Shown: positions 7,908-16,565, counted from the first letter of the stretch. The stretch is DNA of 37,948 nucleotides from Defluviicoccus sp. (GCA_028821395.1 JAPPGP010000196.1:1-37948), one strand, 5' to 3'. Numbers and translations are program-made. The notes: generated by a model from the sequence alone, not told the origin.

Positions 7908-8038
7908 CCGTCATGCCCGGTCTTGTTCCGGGCACCCATGGGCCTCGCCACCTCTCCTTGCCCGGCGCCTCGCGAGCGGAGAGGCCGCGTGGATGGCCGG
8001 ATCACCCCCAGACTCGATCCGGGGGCCAGCCATGACGG
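7908..8038. repeat. Long palindromic intergenic repeat, copy 1
   Basis: It begins CCGTCATGCCCGG and ends CCAGCCATGACGG. Each end is a hairpin (GCCCGG...CCGGGC at left; GGCCGGATC... at right), and the ends are inverted copies of each other around a variable middle. The right hairpin carries a nested CCCCCAGAC...ATCCGGGGG hairpin. The element fills most of the gap between malonyl-CoA decarboxylase and the molybdenum hydroxylase gene and may end transcription or stabilise mRNA there. Confidence 0.85.
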
Positions 8039-8083
8039 GGTGGTAGCGGGTAGCGCATTCGCGTGCGCCGAAGGGACCGCGCC

Positions 8084-10453
8084 GTGAGCGCGCCCGGCAC
8101 GACCCCTCGCCTCGTCGGCGCGCGCGTCACGCGGCGCGAGGACCGGCGGCTCTTGCGCGGGCTCGGCGACTTCGTCGACGACCGCCGGCTCCACGGGCTC
8201 GCCCATGTCGCCTTCCGCCGCTCCGACGTGGCGCATGGGCGGCTGAACGGGATCGACGCGGAGGCGGCGCGGGCCATGCAAGGGGTGATCGCCGTCGTCA
8301 CCGCGGACGATCTCGTCGACATCGCGCGGCCGATCCGGGCCACGTCGCGAATGCGCGACTACTACCCCACCCCGCTCTACCCGCTGGTCCCCGACATCGT
8401 GCGCTATGCCGGCGAGCCGGTCGCCGCGGTGGTCGCCGAAAGCCGCTATCTGGCCGAGGACGCGGCCGACACGATCGCGCTCGACATCGAGCCGCTGGAG
8501 GGCATCGGCGATCCCGAACGCGGGGCCGAGCCGACGGCGCCGGTCCTGCACGAGGAGGCGGGCGGCAACGTGATCGCCGCCCGCTCCTTCGGGCGCGGCG
8601 AGGTGGACGGCGCCATCGCCAGCGCGGCGGTCCGCGTGGGCGGAAGGTTCCGGGTGCATCGCAAGACCCCGATGGCGCTGGAGCCGAGGGGCGCGGTCGC
8701 CAGCTACGACCGGCGGACCCGCGCGCTCGATCTCTGCGCCACCACCCAGGTGCCGGGCATCGTGCGCGACGCGCTGGCCGAGATCCTGTCTCTGCCGGGC
8801 AGCCGCATCCGGGTGTCGACGCCGGACGTGGGCGGCGGGTTCGGCGCCAAGACCGCGCTCTACGCCGAGGACGTGTGCCTCGCCGCGATCGCGCTTCTGC
8901 TCGGCCGTCCGGTGAAGTGGTTCGGCGACCGCCGCGAGGACCTGCGCGCCACCACCCAGGCCTTCGACGAGATCCTGGAGACCGCGCTCGGGCTCGACGG
9001 AGAGGGCAGGATCGTCGCGCTCGAAGCCGATGCGCTCTGCGACGTGGGCTCCTACTCGGTCTATCCCTGGACCGCGTGCATTGAGCCGGTCCAGGTGGTG
9101 AGCTTCCTGCCCGGCCCCTACCGGGTGGACAACTACCGGGCGCGGGCGCGGGCGGTGGCGACGCCGAAGCCCGCGGGCGGGCCCTATCGCGGCGTCGGGC
9201 GGCCGATCTCCACCTTCGTCATGGAGCGCATGATGGACATGGCGGCGCGCGCGCTCGACCTCGATCCGGTCGAGATCCGCCGCCGCAACATGATCGCCGA
9301 CGACGAGTTCCCCTACCGCACCGCCTCCGGCATCGTCTGGGACCGCTCCGCCTTTCTCGACTGCCTGGAGACCGCCCGCCGCGCGATCGGCTACGAAGCC
9401 GTGCGCGCGGCGCAGGCGGAAGCCAGGGCGGAGGGAAGGCTGGTCGGCATCGGAATCGCGTCCTACGCCGAGCTGACCGGGCTCGGCTCGCGCATCTCCG
9501 CCGCGCCGGGCATGCCGGTCAACACCGGCACCGAGACCGCCGCGGTGGCGGTCGACGCGACCGGCGCGGTGACCGCGGCCTTCGGCGTCCCTTCGCAGGG
9601 CCAGGGGACCGAGACCGCGCTGAGCCAGGTCGTCGCCGACGAGCTCGGCGTCGGCCTCGACGACATCGAGGTCAGGATGGGCGACTCGGCCACGCTCGGC
9701 CACATGACCGGCACCTATGCGAGCCGCGGCGCGGTGCTCGGCGGCGGGGCCGCGATCCTCGCCGCGCGCGGCGTGCGGGAGAAGATCGTGCGCTGCGCGG
9801 CGCATCTGCTGGAAGCCGCCGAGACCGACATCGAGATCGTCGGCGGCGCGATCCGGGTCGCCGGCACCGACCGGTCGATGAGCCTGGCCGAGCTCGCCCG
9901 GGCGGTCTATTCCGACATGGGTCGGGTGCCGAAGCCGATCCGCGACGAGATCGGCAATCTCGAAGCGACCGGGGTCTACGACCCGTTCACCGCGACGGCG
10001 ACCTCGGCCACCCATATCGCCGCGGTAGAGGTCGACCGCGAGACCTTCGGCGTGACGGTGACGCGCTATGTCGCGGCGGAGGATTGCGGCCGGGTGATCA
10101 ACCCGATGATCGCCGACGGCCAAGCGCATGGCGGGATCGCGCAGGGGATCGGCGCGGCGCTGATGGAGGAGATGGTCTACGATCCGGGTGGCCAGCTGCT
10201 GTCCGCCACCCTCGCCGACTACGTGGTTCCGGGCTCCCGCGACGTGCCCACCATGGCGGTCACCCATCTCGAAGCCGAGCCGCCTGAGACGCTCGGCGGG
10301 TTCCGCGGGCTCGGCGAGGGCGGCACGATCGGCGCGCTCGGCGCGGTCGCCAACGCGGTCGCCGACGCGCTCGCCCCGCTCGGCGTGGAAATCCGCGAGG
10401 TGCCGTTGACGCCCGCGCGGATTCACCGTCTGGTAGAGGAGGCGAGGCGATGA
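8084..10453 (+). CDS. Xanthine dehydrogenase-family molybdenum-binding large subunit (CoxL-like, form II type)
   Basis: This 789-residue protein is the molybdopterin subunit of a molybdenum hydroxylase, which hydroxylates an aldehyde or N-heterocycle with water-derived oxygen. It has the a/b hammerhead domain first (RLVGARVTRREDRRL..GLGDFVDD) and then the Mo-binding domains. Visible motifs are DVGGGFGAK, GGPYRGVGRP around Y368 and the catalytic Glu745 in GLGEGGTIG. The form I CO-dehydrogenase signature AYRCSFR is absent, so true CO oxidation is unlikely. GTG at 8084 is preferred over the GTG at 8063 because AAGGGA precedes it. The FAD and [2Fe-2S] subunits usually encoded alongside are missing here. 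It overlaps the TauD-like gene by 4 bp. Confidence 0.92.
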   Translation: MSAPGTTPRLVGARVTRREDRRLLRGLGDFVDDRRLHGLAHVAFRRSDVAHGRLNGIDAEAARAMQGVIAVVTADDLVDIARPIRATSRMRDYYPTPLYPLVPDIVRYAGEPVAAVVAESRYLAEDAADTIALDIEPLEGIGDPERGAEPTAPVLHEEAGGNVIAARSFGRGEVDGAIASAAVRVGGRFRVHRKTPMALEPRGAVASYDRRTRALDLCATTQVPGIVRDALAEILSLPGSRIRVSTPDVGGGFGAKTALYAEDVCLAAIALLLGRPVKWFGDRREDLRATTQAFDEILETALGLDGEGRIVALEADALCDVGSYSVYPWTACIEPVQVVSFLPGPYRVDNYRARARAVATPKPAGGPYRGVGRPISTFVMERMMDMAARALDLDPVEIRRRNMIADDEFPYRTASGIVWDRSAFLDCLETARRAIGYEAVRAAQAEARAEGRLVGIGIASYAELTGLGSRISAAPGMPVNTGTETAAVAVDATGAVTAAFGVPSQGQGTETALSQVVADELGVGLDDIEVRMGDSATLGHMTGTYASRGAVLGGGAAILAARGVREKIVRCAAHLLEAAETDIEIVGGAIRVAGTDRSMSLAELARAVYSDMGRVPKPIRDEIGNLEATGVYDPFTATATSATHIAAVEVDRETFGVTVTRYVAAEDCGRVINPMIADGQAHGGIAQGIGAALMEEMVYDPGGQLLSATLADYVVPGSRDVPTMAVTHLEAEPPETLGGFRGLGEGGTIGALGAVANAVADALAPLGVEIREVPLTPARIHRLVEEARR

Positions 10454-11286
10454 AATTCGACACCGTCCCTCTGTCGTCGGCCCTCGCCGCGGAGGTGCGC
10501 GGGCCGGATCTGTCGCAACCCCTCGACCCGACGACCGTCGCCGCCCTGCGCGCGGCCTGGCTGGAACACAAGGTGCTGGTGTTCCGCGACCAACGGCTCG
10601 ACGTGGAGGCCCAGGCGCGCTTCGCCAGCTATTTCGGACCCGCGAGCCACACCCAGGCGCCGGATGCGCGCAGCCGGAAACACGACCCCGACCGGCGCGT
10701 CCTGCTGATCACCAATCTCCGCGAGGACGGCAGGCCGATCGGCTTCCTGCCCGACGGCGAGCTCCAGTTCCACTCCGATTCGGCGTTTCTCGAACGCCCG
10801 CTGATGGCGACCGTGCTCTATGCGGTCGAGGTCACCGACCGGGGCGGCGAGACCCTGTTCGCCAATGCCTGCATGGCCTGCGCGGCGCTCGATCCCGGGC
10901 TCCGGGCGCGGCTCGAGGGCCGGCGCGCCTTCAACGTCTACGACTACACCACCCAGGTGAAGTCGGGGACGCTGGACCGGGCGGGCCTGCCGCAGGCGGT
11001 CCACCCGGTGATCCGCACCCACCCGGAGACCGGGGCGCAGGCGATCTATGTCAACCGGCTGATGACCGAGGAGATCCTCGACATGCCGCCGGCGGAGAGC
11101 GCGGCGATCCTGGAAACTTTGTTCGCCGCCATCGAGCGTCCCGAATTCGTCTACGAGCATGTCTGGCGCGAGGGCGACCTGATCATCTGGGACAACCGCT
11201 GCACCCAGCACGCGCGGCGCGACTTCCCGGGCGACCAGACCCGGCTGATGCGCCGCATCGGCATCGCCGGCGACGTGCCGGTGTGA
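10450..11286 (+). CDS. TauD/TfdA-family Fe(II)/2-oxoglutarate dioxygenase
   Basis: This 278-residue enzyme should hydroxylate its substrate while decarboxylating 2-oxoglutarate. The iron-binding facial triad is H108-x-D110 (LQFHSDSAF) and H254 (TQHARRDF). R266 is placed to bind the co-substrate carboxylate. The VFRDQRLD and WDNRCTQHA segments are typical of TauD/TfdA. The start overlaps the stop of the molybdenum hydroxylase (ATGA), implying coupled translation and consecutive action on one compound. Family members attack taurine, 2,4-D, alkyl sulfates and others; the substrate cannot be decided. Confidence 0.93.
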   Translation: MKFDTVPLSSALAAEVRGPDLSQPLDPTTVAALRAAWLEHKVLVFRDQRLDVEAQARFASYFGPASHTQAPDARSRKHDPDRRVLLITNLREDGRPIGFLPDGELQFHSDSAFLERPLMATVLYAVEVTDRGGETLFANACMACAALDPGLRARLEGRRAFNVYDYTTQVKSGTLDRAGLPQAVHPVIRTHPETGAQAIYVNRLMTEEILDMPPAESAAILETLFAAIERPEFVYEHVWREGDLIIWDNRCTQHARRDFPGDQTRLMRRIGIAGDVPV

Positions 11287-11295
11287 GGCGGCGTC

Positions 11296-12240
11296 ATGAC
11301 GCTGAAGCTCGGCTATCTGCTGCCCACGCGCGAGCGCGCGATGGCGGGGCTGCACGACACCGACCGCATCCTCGAGCTCGCGGAGCTGGCCGAGGAAATC
11401 GGGCTCGATTCGGTATGGGTCGGCGATTCGGTGATCGCCAAGCCGCGCCACGACCCGATCGTCCTGCTCGCCGCCATCGCCGCGCGGACGGAGCGGATCG
11501 CGCTCGGGACGGGGGTGCTGGTGCCGATGCTCAGGAACCCGGTCCTGCTCGCCCATCAGCTGGCGACGCTCGACCGCATCTCGCGCGGCCGCTTCGTCTT
11601 CGGTGTCGGCATGGCGCGCGACGTGCCGGCGATCCATGCCGAGTTCGCGGCGATGGGCGTCCCCTTCGAGCGGCGCGTCGGGCGCATGCTGGAGGGGCTC
11701 CGCCTGTGCCGCGCGCTGTGGGCGGGTGGGCCGGTCGACTGGGACGGGCGGTGGAGGCTGGAGGGGGCGAGGCTCGCGCCCGAGCCCTTCACCCCTGGCG
11801 GGCCGGGGATCTGGGGCGGCGGCGGGGTGCCGGCGGCGCTCAGGCGCTGTGCCGCGCACTTCGACGGCTGGTTCCCGTCTGGCCGCGGCGCGGGCGGCGC
11901 CGACTGGGGCGCGGACTGGCGGACCCTGCGCGCGCTTGCCGAGGATGCCGGCCGCGATCCGACGGAGATCGCGGGCGCCGCCTATGTCACGGTGGCGATC
12001 GACGACGACCCCAGGGCGGCCGAGGCGGAGCTCGAACGCTACCTCGTGCGCTACTACAACCTGCCCGCCGGGCGCATCCGGACCGAGGAATACGTCTTCG
12101 CCGGCGACCGGGCGGCGGTGGCGGGCTGGCTCGCCGGCTTCGCCGAGGCCGGCTGCACCCATCTCTGCGTCCGCGCCATCGGCGCCGACGGCGCGCGCCG
12201 GATGGAAGAGCTCGCCGGGCTTCGCGAGCGGATCGGCTGA
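11296..12240 (+). CDS. LLM-class (luciferase-like) flavin-dependent oxidoreductase, copy 1
   Basis: This 314-residue single-domain TIM barrel belongs to the bacterial luciferase-like superfamily, which uses reduced FMN or F420. It begins MTLKLGYLLPTRER, has SVWVGDSVIAKPRHDP near residue 45, and the RIALGTGVLVPMLRNP and GGGGVPAALRRCA segments typical of the family. The start is 9 bp after the TauD-like stop. The next gene is a close paralogue, 62 bp downstream, so this is a recent tandem duplication. Two different roles or subunits of a heterodimer, as in LuxA/LuxB, are both possible. No dedicated flavin reductase is visible. Confidence 0.92.
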   Translation: MTLKLGYLLPTRERAMAGLHDTDRILELAELAEEIGLDSVWVGDSVIAKPRHDPIVLLAAIAARTERIALGTGVLVPMLRNPVLLAHQLATLDRISRGRFVFGVGMARDVPAIHAEFAAMGVPFERRVGRMLEGLRLCRALWAGGPVDWDGRWRLEGARLAPEPFTPGGPGIWGGGGVPAALRRCAAHFDGWFPSGRGAGGADWGADWRTLRALAEDAGRDPTEIAGAAYVTVAIDDDPRAAEAELERYLVRYYNLPAGRIRTEEYVFAGDRAAVAGWLAGFAEAGCTHLCVRAIGADGARRMEELAGLRERIG

Positions 12241-12301
12241 ACGCGGTTTGCCGGCGTGGGCGCGTTGCGGCAAGCTGCGCACTCCCCGGCAAGGACGCGT
12301 C

Positions 12302-13243
12302 ATGACGCTGAAGCTCGGCTATCTCCTCCCCACCCGCGAGCGCGTGATGGTGGGGGTGCACGACACCGACCGCATAATCGAGCTCGGCGACGTGGCCGAG
12401 GAGGTCGGGCTCGATTCGGTGTGGATCGGCGACTCGCTGATCGCCAAGCCGCGCCACGACCCGATCACCCTGCTCGCCGCCATCGCCGCGCGAACCGGGC
12501 GGATCGCGCTCGGGACGGCGGTGCTGCTGCCGATGCTCAGAAACCCGGTCCTGCTCGCCCACCAGCTCGCGACGCTCGACCGCATCTCTCGCGGCCGCTT
12601 CGTGCTCGGCGTCGGCACGGCGCGCGACACCCCGGCGATTCGCGCCGAGTTCGCGGCCGCCGGGGTGCCGTTCGAGAAGCGCATCGGGCGGATGCTGGAG
12701 GGGCTTCGCCTGTGCCGCGCGCTGTGGGCGGGCGCGCCGGTCGACTGGGACGGGCGCTGGAAGCTGGAAGCGGCGACGCTGGCGCCGGAGCCCTTCACGC
12801 CCGGCGGGCCGAAGATCTGGGGCGGCGGCGGGGTGCCGGCGGCGCTCCGGCGCTGCGCGCGCAATTTCGACGGCTGGTTCCCCTCCGGCCCCGGCGGCGG
12901 CGCCGAATGGGGCGCGAGCTGGCAGGCGTTGCAAGACGATGCCGTGGAAGCCGGCCGCGACCCGGCGGAGATCGCGGGCGCCGCCTATGTAACGGTGGCG
13001 ATCGACGAAGACCCGAAAGCGGCCGAGGCGGAGCTCGATTCCTATCTCGCGCGCTACTACAACCTGCCGGCCGAGCGCATCCGCGCCGAGCAATACGCCT
13101 TCGCCGGCGACCGCGCGGCGGTGGCCGGCTGGCTCGCCGGCTTCGTCGCCGCCGGCTGCGCCCATCTCTGCGTCCGCGTCACCGGCTCCGACGACGCGCG
13201 CCAGATGGCAGAACTCGCCGGGCTGCGCGGCGCGATCGGCTGA
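12302..13243 (+). CDS. LLM-class (luciferase-like) flavin-dependent oxidoreductase, copy 2
   Basis: This 313-residue protein is a paralogue of the preceding gene, sharing most residues from MTLKLGYLLPTRER through DRISRGRF and WGGGGVPAALRRCA to the C-terminal QMAELAGLRGAIG. The nucleotide sequences also match around the start (GCGTCATGACGCTGAAGCTC in both), so the duplicated block begins a few bases before the ATG. Differences cluster near residues 19-30, 75-85 and 190-225, which could alter substrate preference. The ATG at 12302 was chosen by alignment with copy 1. The stop is 14 bp before the cupin gene, which has a strong AAGGAGG. Confidence 0.92.
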   Translation: MTLKLGYLLPTRERVMVGVHDTDRIIELGDVAEEVGLDSVWIGDSLIAKPRHDPITLLAAIAARTGRIALGTAVLLPMLRNPVLLAHQLATLDRISRGRFVLGVGTARDTPAIRAEFAAAGVPFEKRIGRMLEGLRLCRALWAGAPVDWDGRWKLEAATLAPEPFTPGGPKIWGGGGVPAALRRCARNFDGWFPSGPGGGAEWGASWQALQDDAVEAGRDPAEIAGAAYVTVAIDEDPKAAEAELDSYLARYYNLPAERIRAEQYAFAGDRAAVAGWLAGFVAAGCAHLCVRVTGSDDARQMAELAGLRGAIG

Positions 13244-13257
13244 AGGAGGAACCGACG

Positions 13258-14439
13258 ATGGCGACCACTTTGCGCGGCGACCTGAAGCGCCGGAGCGACG
13301 AGTTCGTCTGGGAAGATGAGATGGCGGCGCTGCACGAACGCACCCAGGCCCTCGACCTCTACGAGTTCTGGTCGGTGGGCAAGGCCGGCGAGCACGAGGC
13401 GGTGCGCGATCTCGCCCGCTTCGACAAGGCGGCGCCGCATATCTGGAAGTACCGCGACATCCTGCCCTGCCTGGAGAAGGCCGGCGAGCTGATCGACATG
13501 AACGAGAGCGAGCGCCGCTCGCTGATCATGTGCAACCCTGCGCTGACCGGGCTGATTGCGACCGTGACCACCATGTTCGCGGCCTATCGCATCAACAACC
13601 CGAACGAGATCGCGCCGGCCCATCGCCACTCGCCCAACGCGATTCGCTTCGGGCTGACCGGCCGCACCAATTTCACCGGGGTCGAGGGCGAGCCGATCAC
13701 CTTCGGCCCGGGCGACCTGGTGCTGACGCCGCACGACACCTGGCACAACCACGGCAACGAGGGCGAAGGCGGGGCGGTCAATCTCAGCGTGCTCGACATG
13801 CCGCTGGTGAACGTGCTCAACGCCACCTATTTCGAGAGCGACTATTACGAGGAAGACGAGCGCGGCCGCAGGGTCCGCAAGGAGACCCAGCAGGACCGCT
13901 TCCATCCCGACTATTCGAGGCGCACCTACGGGCAGGGCGGTCTGATGCCGCGCAGCGTGTCGCACGACCGCGGCACCGGCAACGCCTCGCCGATGTATGT
14001 CTATCGCTGGGAGGCGACGCGCACGCTGCTGGAGCATTTGCGCGACCTCGAGGGGAGCCGCTACGACGGCGTGGCGGTCGAATACGTCGATCCCACCACC
14101 GGCAGGGCGCCCTACGCCACCATGACGTTCTTCGCCCAGATGCTGCGGCCCGGCGAAACCACGCTCGCGTCGCGCCAGAATGCGAGCCTGATCTACACCG
14201 TGTTCGAGGGGCGCGGCCACTCCATCGTCGGCGGCAGGCGGTTCGACTGGGAGTCGTTCGACACCTTCTGCGTGCCGGGCGGCGAATGGGTGGAGCACGC
14301 CAACGAAGGAACCACGGAGGATGCGATCTTCTTCGTCTCGTCCGACGAGCCGGCGCTGAAGGCGCTCCACTTCTACAGCCGCCACGGCCGCACCGAATCG
14401 GGCGAGGAGGTGCTGCTCGAAACCTCGCGGCAGTTCTGA
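13258..14439 (+). CDS. Cupin ring-cleavage dioxygenase, gentisate 1,2-dioxygenase-like
   Basis: This 393-residue bicupin resembles gentisate, salicylate and 1-hydroxy-2-naphthoate dioxygenases, which open an aromatic ring between adjacent oxygenated carbons using Fe(II). The N-terminal cupin holds the iron ligands H122 and H124 (PAHRHSPNAIRF) and H163 (HDTWHNHG); their 41-residue spacing matches the gentisate enzyme family. The second cupin (SLIYTVFEGRGHSIVGG) lacks a metal pair, as is usual. It closes the oxygenase run, so it is the likely ring-opening step after hydroxylation by upstream enzymes. The ATG at 13258 follows AAGGAGG. It converges with the MetE-like gene 24 bp away. Confidence 0.9.
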   Translation: MATTLRGDLKRRSDEFVWEDEMAALHERTQALDLYEFWSVGKAGEHEAVRDLARFDKAAPHIWKYRDILPCLEKAGELIDMNESERRSLIMCNPALTGLIATVTTMFAAYRINNPNEIAPAHRHSPNAIRFGLTGRTNFTGVEGEPITFGPGDLVLTPHDTWHNHGNEGEGGAVNLSVLDMPLVNVLNATYFESDYYEEDERGRRVRKETQQDRFHPDYSRRTYGQGGLMPRSVSHDRGTGNASPMYVYRWEATRTLLEHLRDLEGSRYDGVAVEYVDPTTGRAPYATMTFFAQMLRPGETTLASRQNASLIYTVFEGRGHSIVGGRRFDWESFDTFCVPGGEWVEHANEGTTEDAIFFVSSDEPALKALHFYSRHGRTESGEEVLLETSRQF

Positions 14440-14463
14440 GACGCGGGGGTCCGGGCCGCCCCC

Positions 14464-15576
14464 TCAGCCGCCGCCCCAGATCTCCGCGGCGGTTTCCACG
14501 ACCAAAGCGAGCTTGTCCCACTGGGCCTGCTCGCTGACCTCGTTGCCGACGGCCATGCTGGCGAAGCCGCATTGCGGGCTGAGGCAGAGGTTTTCGAGCG
14601 GCAGGAAGCGGGACGCCTCGTGGACCCGGCGCTTCAGCTCGTCCCTGGACTCGAGCTCGGGGAACTTGGAGCTGACCAGCCCGAGCACCACCATGCCCTC
14701 GCGCGGCGCGAAGCGGAGCGGCTCGAACCCGCCGGCCCGGTCGGTGTCCCATTCCATGAAGAACCCGTCGACGGGGACGCCTTGGAACATGTCGTCCGCC
14801 ACCGGCTCGTAGCCGCCCTCGGCGATCCAGGAGCTCCTGAAATTGCCCCGGCACATGTGGACGGTGACCGTCATGTCGTCCGGCCGGTCGCGGATCGCCT
14901 CGGCGATGCCGCGCGCGTAGATGCGGATCAGCGCCGCCGGATCGTCGCCCCGCTCGGCCATCTGGCCGCGCACCTTCGGGTCGCACAGCATGGCGAAGGT
15001 AGTGTCGTCGAGCTGGAGGTAGCGGCAGCCCGCCTCGTACAGCATCCTGACCTCGTCGCGGTAGGCGGCGTAGAGGTCCGCGCGAAACTCCTCGAGATCG
15101 GGATAGATCTCGCGGTCGATCAGCGCGCGGCCGCTGCGGTGATAGGCGAGGCTCGGCGAGGGGATGCAGAACTTCGGCGTGACGCTCGTACTTTCCTTCA
15201 GGACGCGGAAATGGTCGAGCATCACCCCGCCCGGGTTGCGGATCCTGCCCTTGACCTCCAGCGAGGCGACGCCCTGCCCGCCCCGGAAGGTCGGGCCCTG
15301 GTGCGGCGCCGACTGCTCGATGCCGTCGAGGCCGCAGAGAAAGTCGTAGTGCCAGGCCTCGCGCCGGAACTCCCCGTCGGTGACCGCGCTCAGCCCGACC
15401 GCCTCCTGCTTCTGGACGGCGTCGCGGATGCAGCGGTCCTCGATCCCGGCGAGCTCGTCCGGCGTCATCTCGCCCGCCGCCAGCTTGGCCCGCGCCTCGT
15501 GAATCTCGCGCGGGCGCAGCAGGCTCCCCACATGGTCGGCCCGAAACGGCGGCCTGGAGGGATCGCGATAGGTCAT
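14464..15576 (-). CDS. Short cobalamin-independent methionine synthase-like methyltransferase (YxjG/MetE C-terminal type), copy 1
   Basis: This 370-residue protein corresponds to the catalytic C-terminal barrel of MetE, without the N-terminal half. Zinc ligand motifs are intact: HMCRGNF (His-x-Cys), a WDTDRAGGFEPL segment with the acidic position, and SPQCGFAS (Cys). The opening FRADHVGSLLRP and GLSAVTDGEFRR are typical. Members of this group transfer a methyl group to homocysteine or other thiols from a donor that is often unknown, and many lie in catabolic clusters where they may accept methyl groups from demethylation. Start ATG 15576 has GGGAGAAAG before it, preferred over an in-frame start at 15642. 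A paralogue lies at 26920-28038. Confidence 0.9.
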   Translation of the reverse strand: MTYRDPSRPPFRADHVGSLLRPREIHEARAKLAAGEMTPDELAGIEDRCIRDAVQKQEAVGLSAVTDGEFRREAWHYDFLCGLDGIEQSAPHQGPTFRGGQGVASLEVKGRIRNPGGVMLDHFRVLKESTSVTPKFCIPSPSLAYHRSGRALIDREIYPDLEEFRADLYAAYRDEVRMLYEAGCRYLQLDDTTFAMLCDPKVRGQMAERGDDPAALIRIYARGIAEAIRDRPDDMTVTVHMCRGNFRSSWIAEGGYEPVADDMFQGVPVDGFFMEWDTDRAGGFEPLRFAPREGMVVLGLVSSKFPELESRDELKRRVHEASRFLPLENLCLSPQCGFASMAVGNEVSEQAQWDKLALVVETAAEIWGGG

Positions 15577-15638
15577 GGCTTTCTCCCGGGCGGCCTTGGC
15601 GGCGCTATGTCTTCTCGGGCGACAGTCGCCCGGCCGCG

Positions 15639-15950
15639 TCACCGTTCATGGATGGTTTCCGCCGAGTTCAGGATGGCCTTGCGGCGCAGATGGTTGCGGC
15701 TCCGTTCGATGCCGCGCCGGCTGACCAGATCGACCTCGCGGCCGAAGATATCCTTGAGTTCCGCTTCCATCCGAACCATGTCGAACAGGCTGTGGCGCGC
15801 CTCCTCGGCGAAGGCGACCAGCACGTCGATATCGCTCGCGGGGCCGAAATCCTCCCGCAGCACGGAGCCGAACAGCGCCAGTTCGGTCACCTGCCAGCGC
15901 TCGCAGAAGGCGGCGATCGGCTCGGCGGGTATGGCGATGCGCGCGGTCAT
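15639..15950 (-). CDS. Minimal nucleotidyltransferase (MNT, Pol-beta fold), orphan
   Basis: This 103-residue protein has the minimal nucleotidyltransferase signature: LALFGSVLREDFGPASDIDV, with the G-S pair and D-x-D metal ligands, followed by a third strand (REVDLVSRRG). MNT proteins are usually antitoxins that AMPylate a HEPN ribonuclease partner, encoded next to them. No HEPN frame is adjacent: downstream lies the MetE-like gene after 62 bp, and upstream are 102 bp of non-coding sequence and then the lrp gene. It may be a solitary survivor of such a pair or act in another role. Confidence 0.85.
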   Translation of the reverse strand: MTARIAIPAEPIAAFCERWQVTELALFGSVLREDFGPASDIDVLVAFAEEARHSLFDMVRMEAELKDIFGREVDLVSRRGIERSRNHLRRKAILNSAETIHER

Positions 15951-16052
15951 GGCCGAAACGCCCGATTCGCGTGGACAGCGGGACCGGCGGCTTCCGTGTC
16001 CCGCCTTGCACCCGCCGCGATTGTAGCACGCGAACGGCCGGCCGGCCCGGCG

Positions 16053-16514
16053 TCAGACGGGGAGCGCCGTGGTGTCCTTGATGTCCTCCATCACGAAGCT
16101 CGCCGAGATGTCGGCGATCGGGATTTTGGCGATCAGGCGCTGGTAGAACCGGTCGTAGTCCCGGACGCTCGCCACCCTGAGCCGCAGCACGTAGTCGATG
16201 TCGCCGCTCATCCGGTGCGCGCCCAGGATCTCGGGCAGGGTGTGAACCGCCTCCTCGAACCTCTCGAGCCAGTCCTTCTCGTGCGCGTTGGTGCGCACGA
16301 TCACGAACACCGACAGCCCGAGACCGAGCGCCTCCGGGTCGACCAGCGCGACCCGGCCCCGGATGATCCGCCGCTGCTCCATGCGCTTGACGCGGCGCCA
16401 GCAGGCGTTGCGAGAGAGATTCGCCCGGGCGGCGAGCTCGTCCATGCTGACCGACGCGTCGTCCTGCAGGCAGCGCAGCACCCGGCGGTCGGTTTCGTCC
16501 AGTTTCTCGTTCAT
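16053..16514 (-). CDS. Lrp/AsnC-family transcriptional regulator
   Basis: This 153-residue regulator has an N-terminal winged helix-turn-helix (LDETDRRVLRCLQDDASVSM, then LAARANLSRNACWRRVKRME) and a C-terminal RAM ligand-sensing domain (residues 65-150, with HRMSGDIDYVLRL). Lrp family proteins bind DNA as dimers or octamers and respond to amino acids. The gene diverges from the DUF6356 gene across a 108-bp spacer containing an 11-bp inverted repeat, a plausible autoregulatory site. ATG 16514 gives the canonical MNEKLDETD start. Confidence 0.94.
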   Translation of the reverse strand: MNEKLDETDRRVLRCLQDDASVSMDELAARANLSRNACWRRVKRMEQRRIIRGRVALVDPEALGLGLSVFVIVRTNAHEKDWLERFEEAVHTLPEILGAHRMSGDIDYVLRLRVASVRDYDRFYQRLIAKIPIADISASFVMEDIKDTTALPV

Positions 16515-16522
16515 CGTGGGAT

Positions 16523-16565
16523 GATGTCCCAAAATCGAGTCGATTGGCAAACCGTTTGGGATATC
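16523..16565. promoter_or_regulatory. Inverted repeat in lrp/DUF6356 divergent promoter
   Basis: GATGTCCCAAA (16523-16533) and TTTGGGATATC (16555-16565) form 11-bp arms matching at 10 positions, separated by 21 bp. They lie 8-51 bp upstream of the lrp start and before the divergent gene. Lrp-type regulators commonly bind such spaced repeats. Operator function is inferred. Confidence 0.5.

Noticed and set aside
7691-10426. A 911-codon open frame on the minus strand
   Set aside because: It is antisense to malonyl-CoA decarboxylase, the repeat and the molybdenum hydroxylase. Its product is Arg/Asp/His-rich with no family resemblance, which is typical of shadow frames in high-GC DNA.
8084-10453. 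Genuine carbon monoxide dehydrogenase (CoxL)
   Set aside because: The AYRCSFR active-site motif is absent (PYRGVGR instead) and no coxM or coxS gene is present.
10423-12303. A 626-codon open frame on the minus strand
   Set aside because: It lies opposite the TauD-like and LLM genes and has low-complexity, charged composition. The plus-strand genes have clear families, coupled starts and ribosome sites.
14440-14463. Intrinsic terminator GGGGG...CCCCC between convergent genes
   Set aside because: A short hairpin is possible, but there is no T run on either strand and the loop is itself GC-rich, so the evidence is too weak to annotate.
15577-15638. HEPN toxin partner next to the nucleotidyltransferase
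   Set aside because: Only 62 bp separate the two flanking genes, and no HEPN RxxxxH frame occurs on either side.
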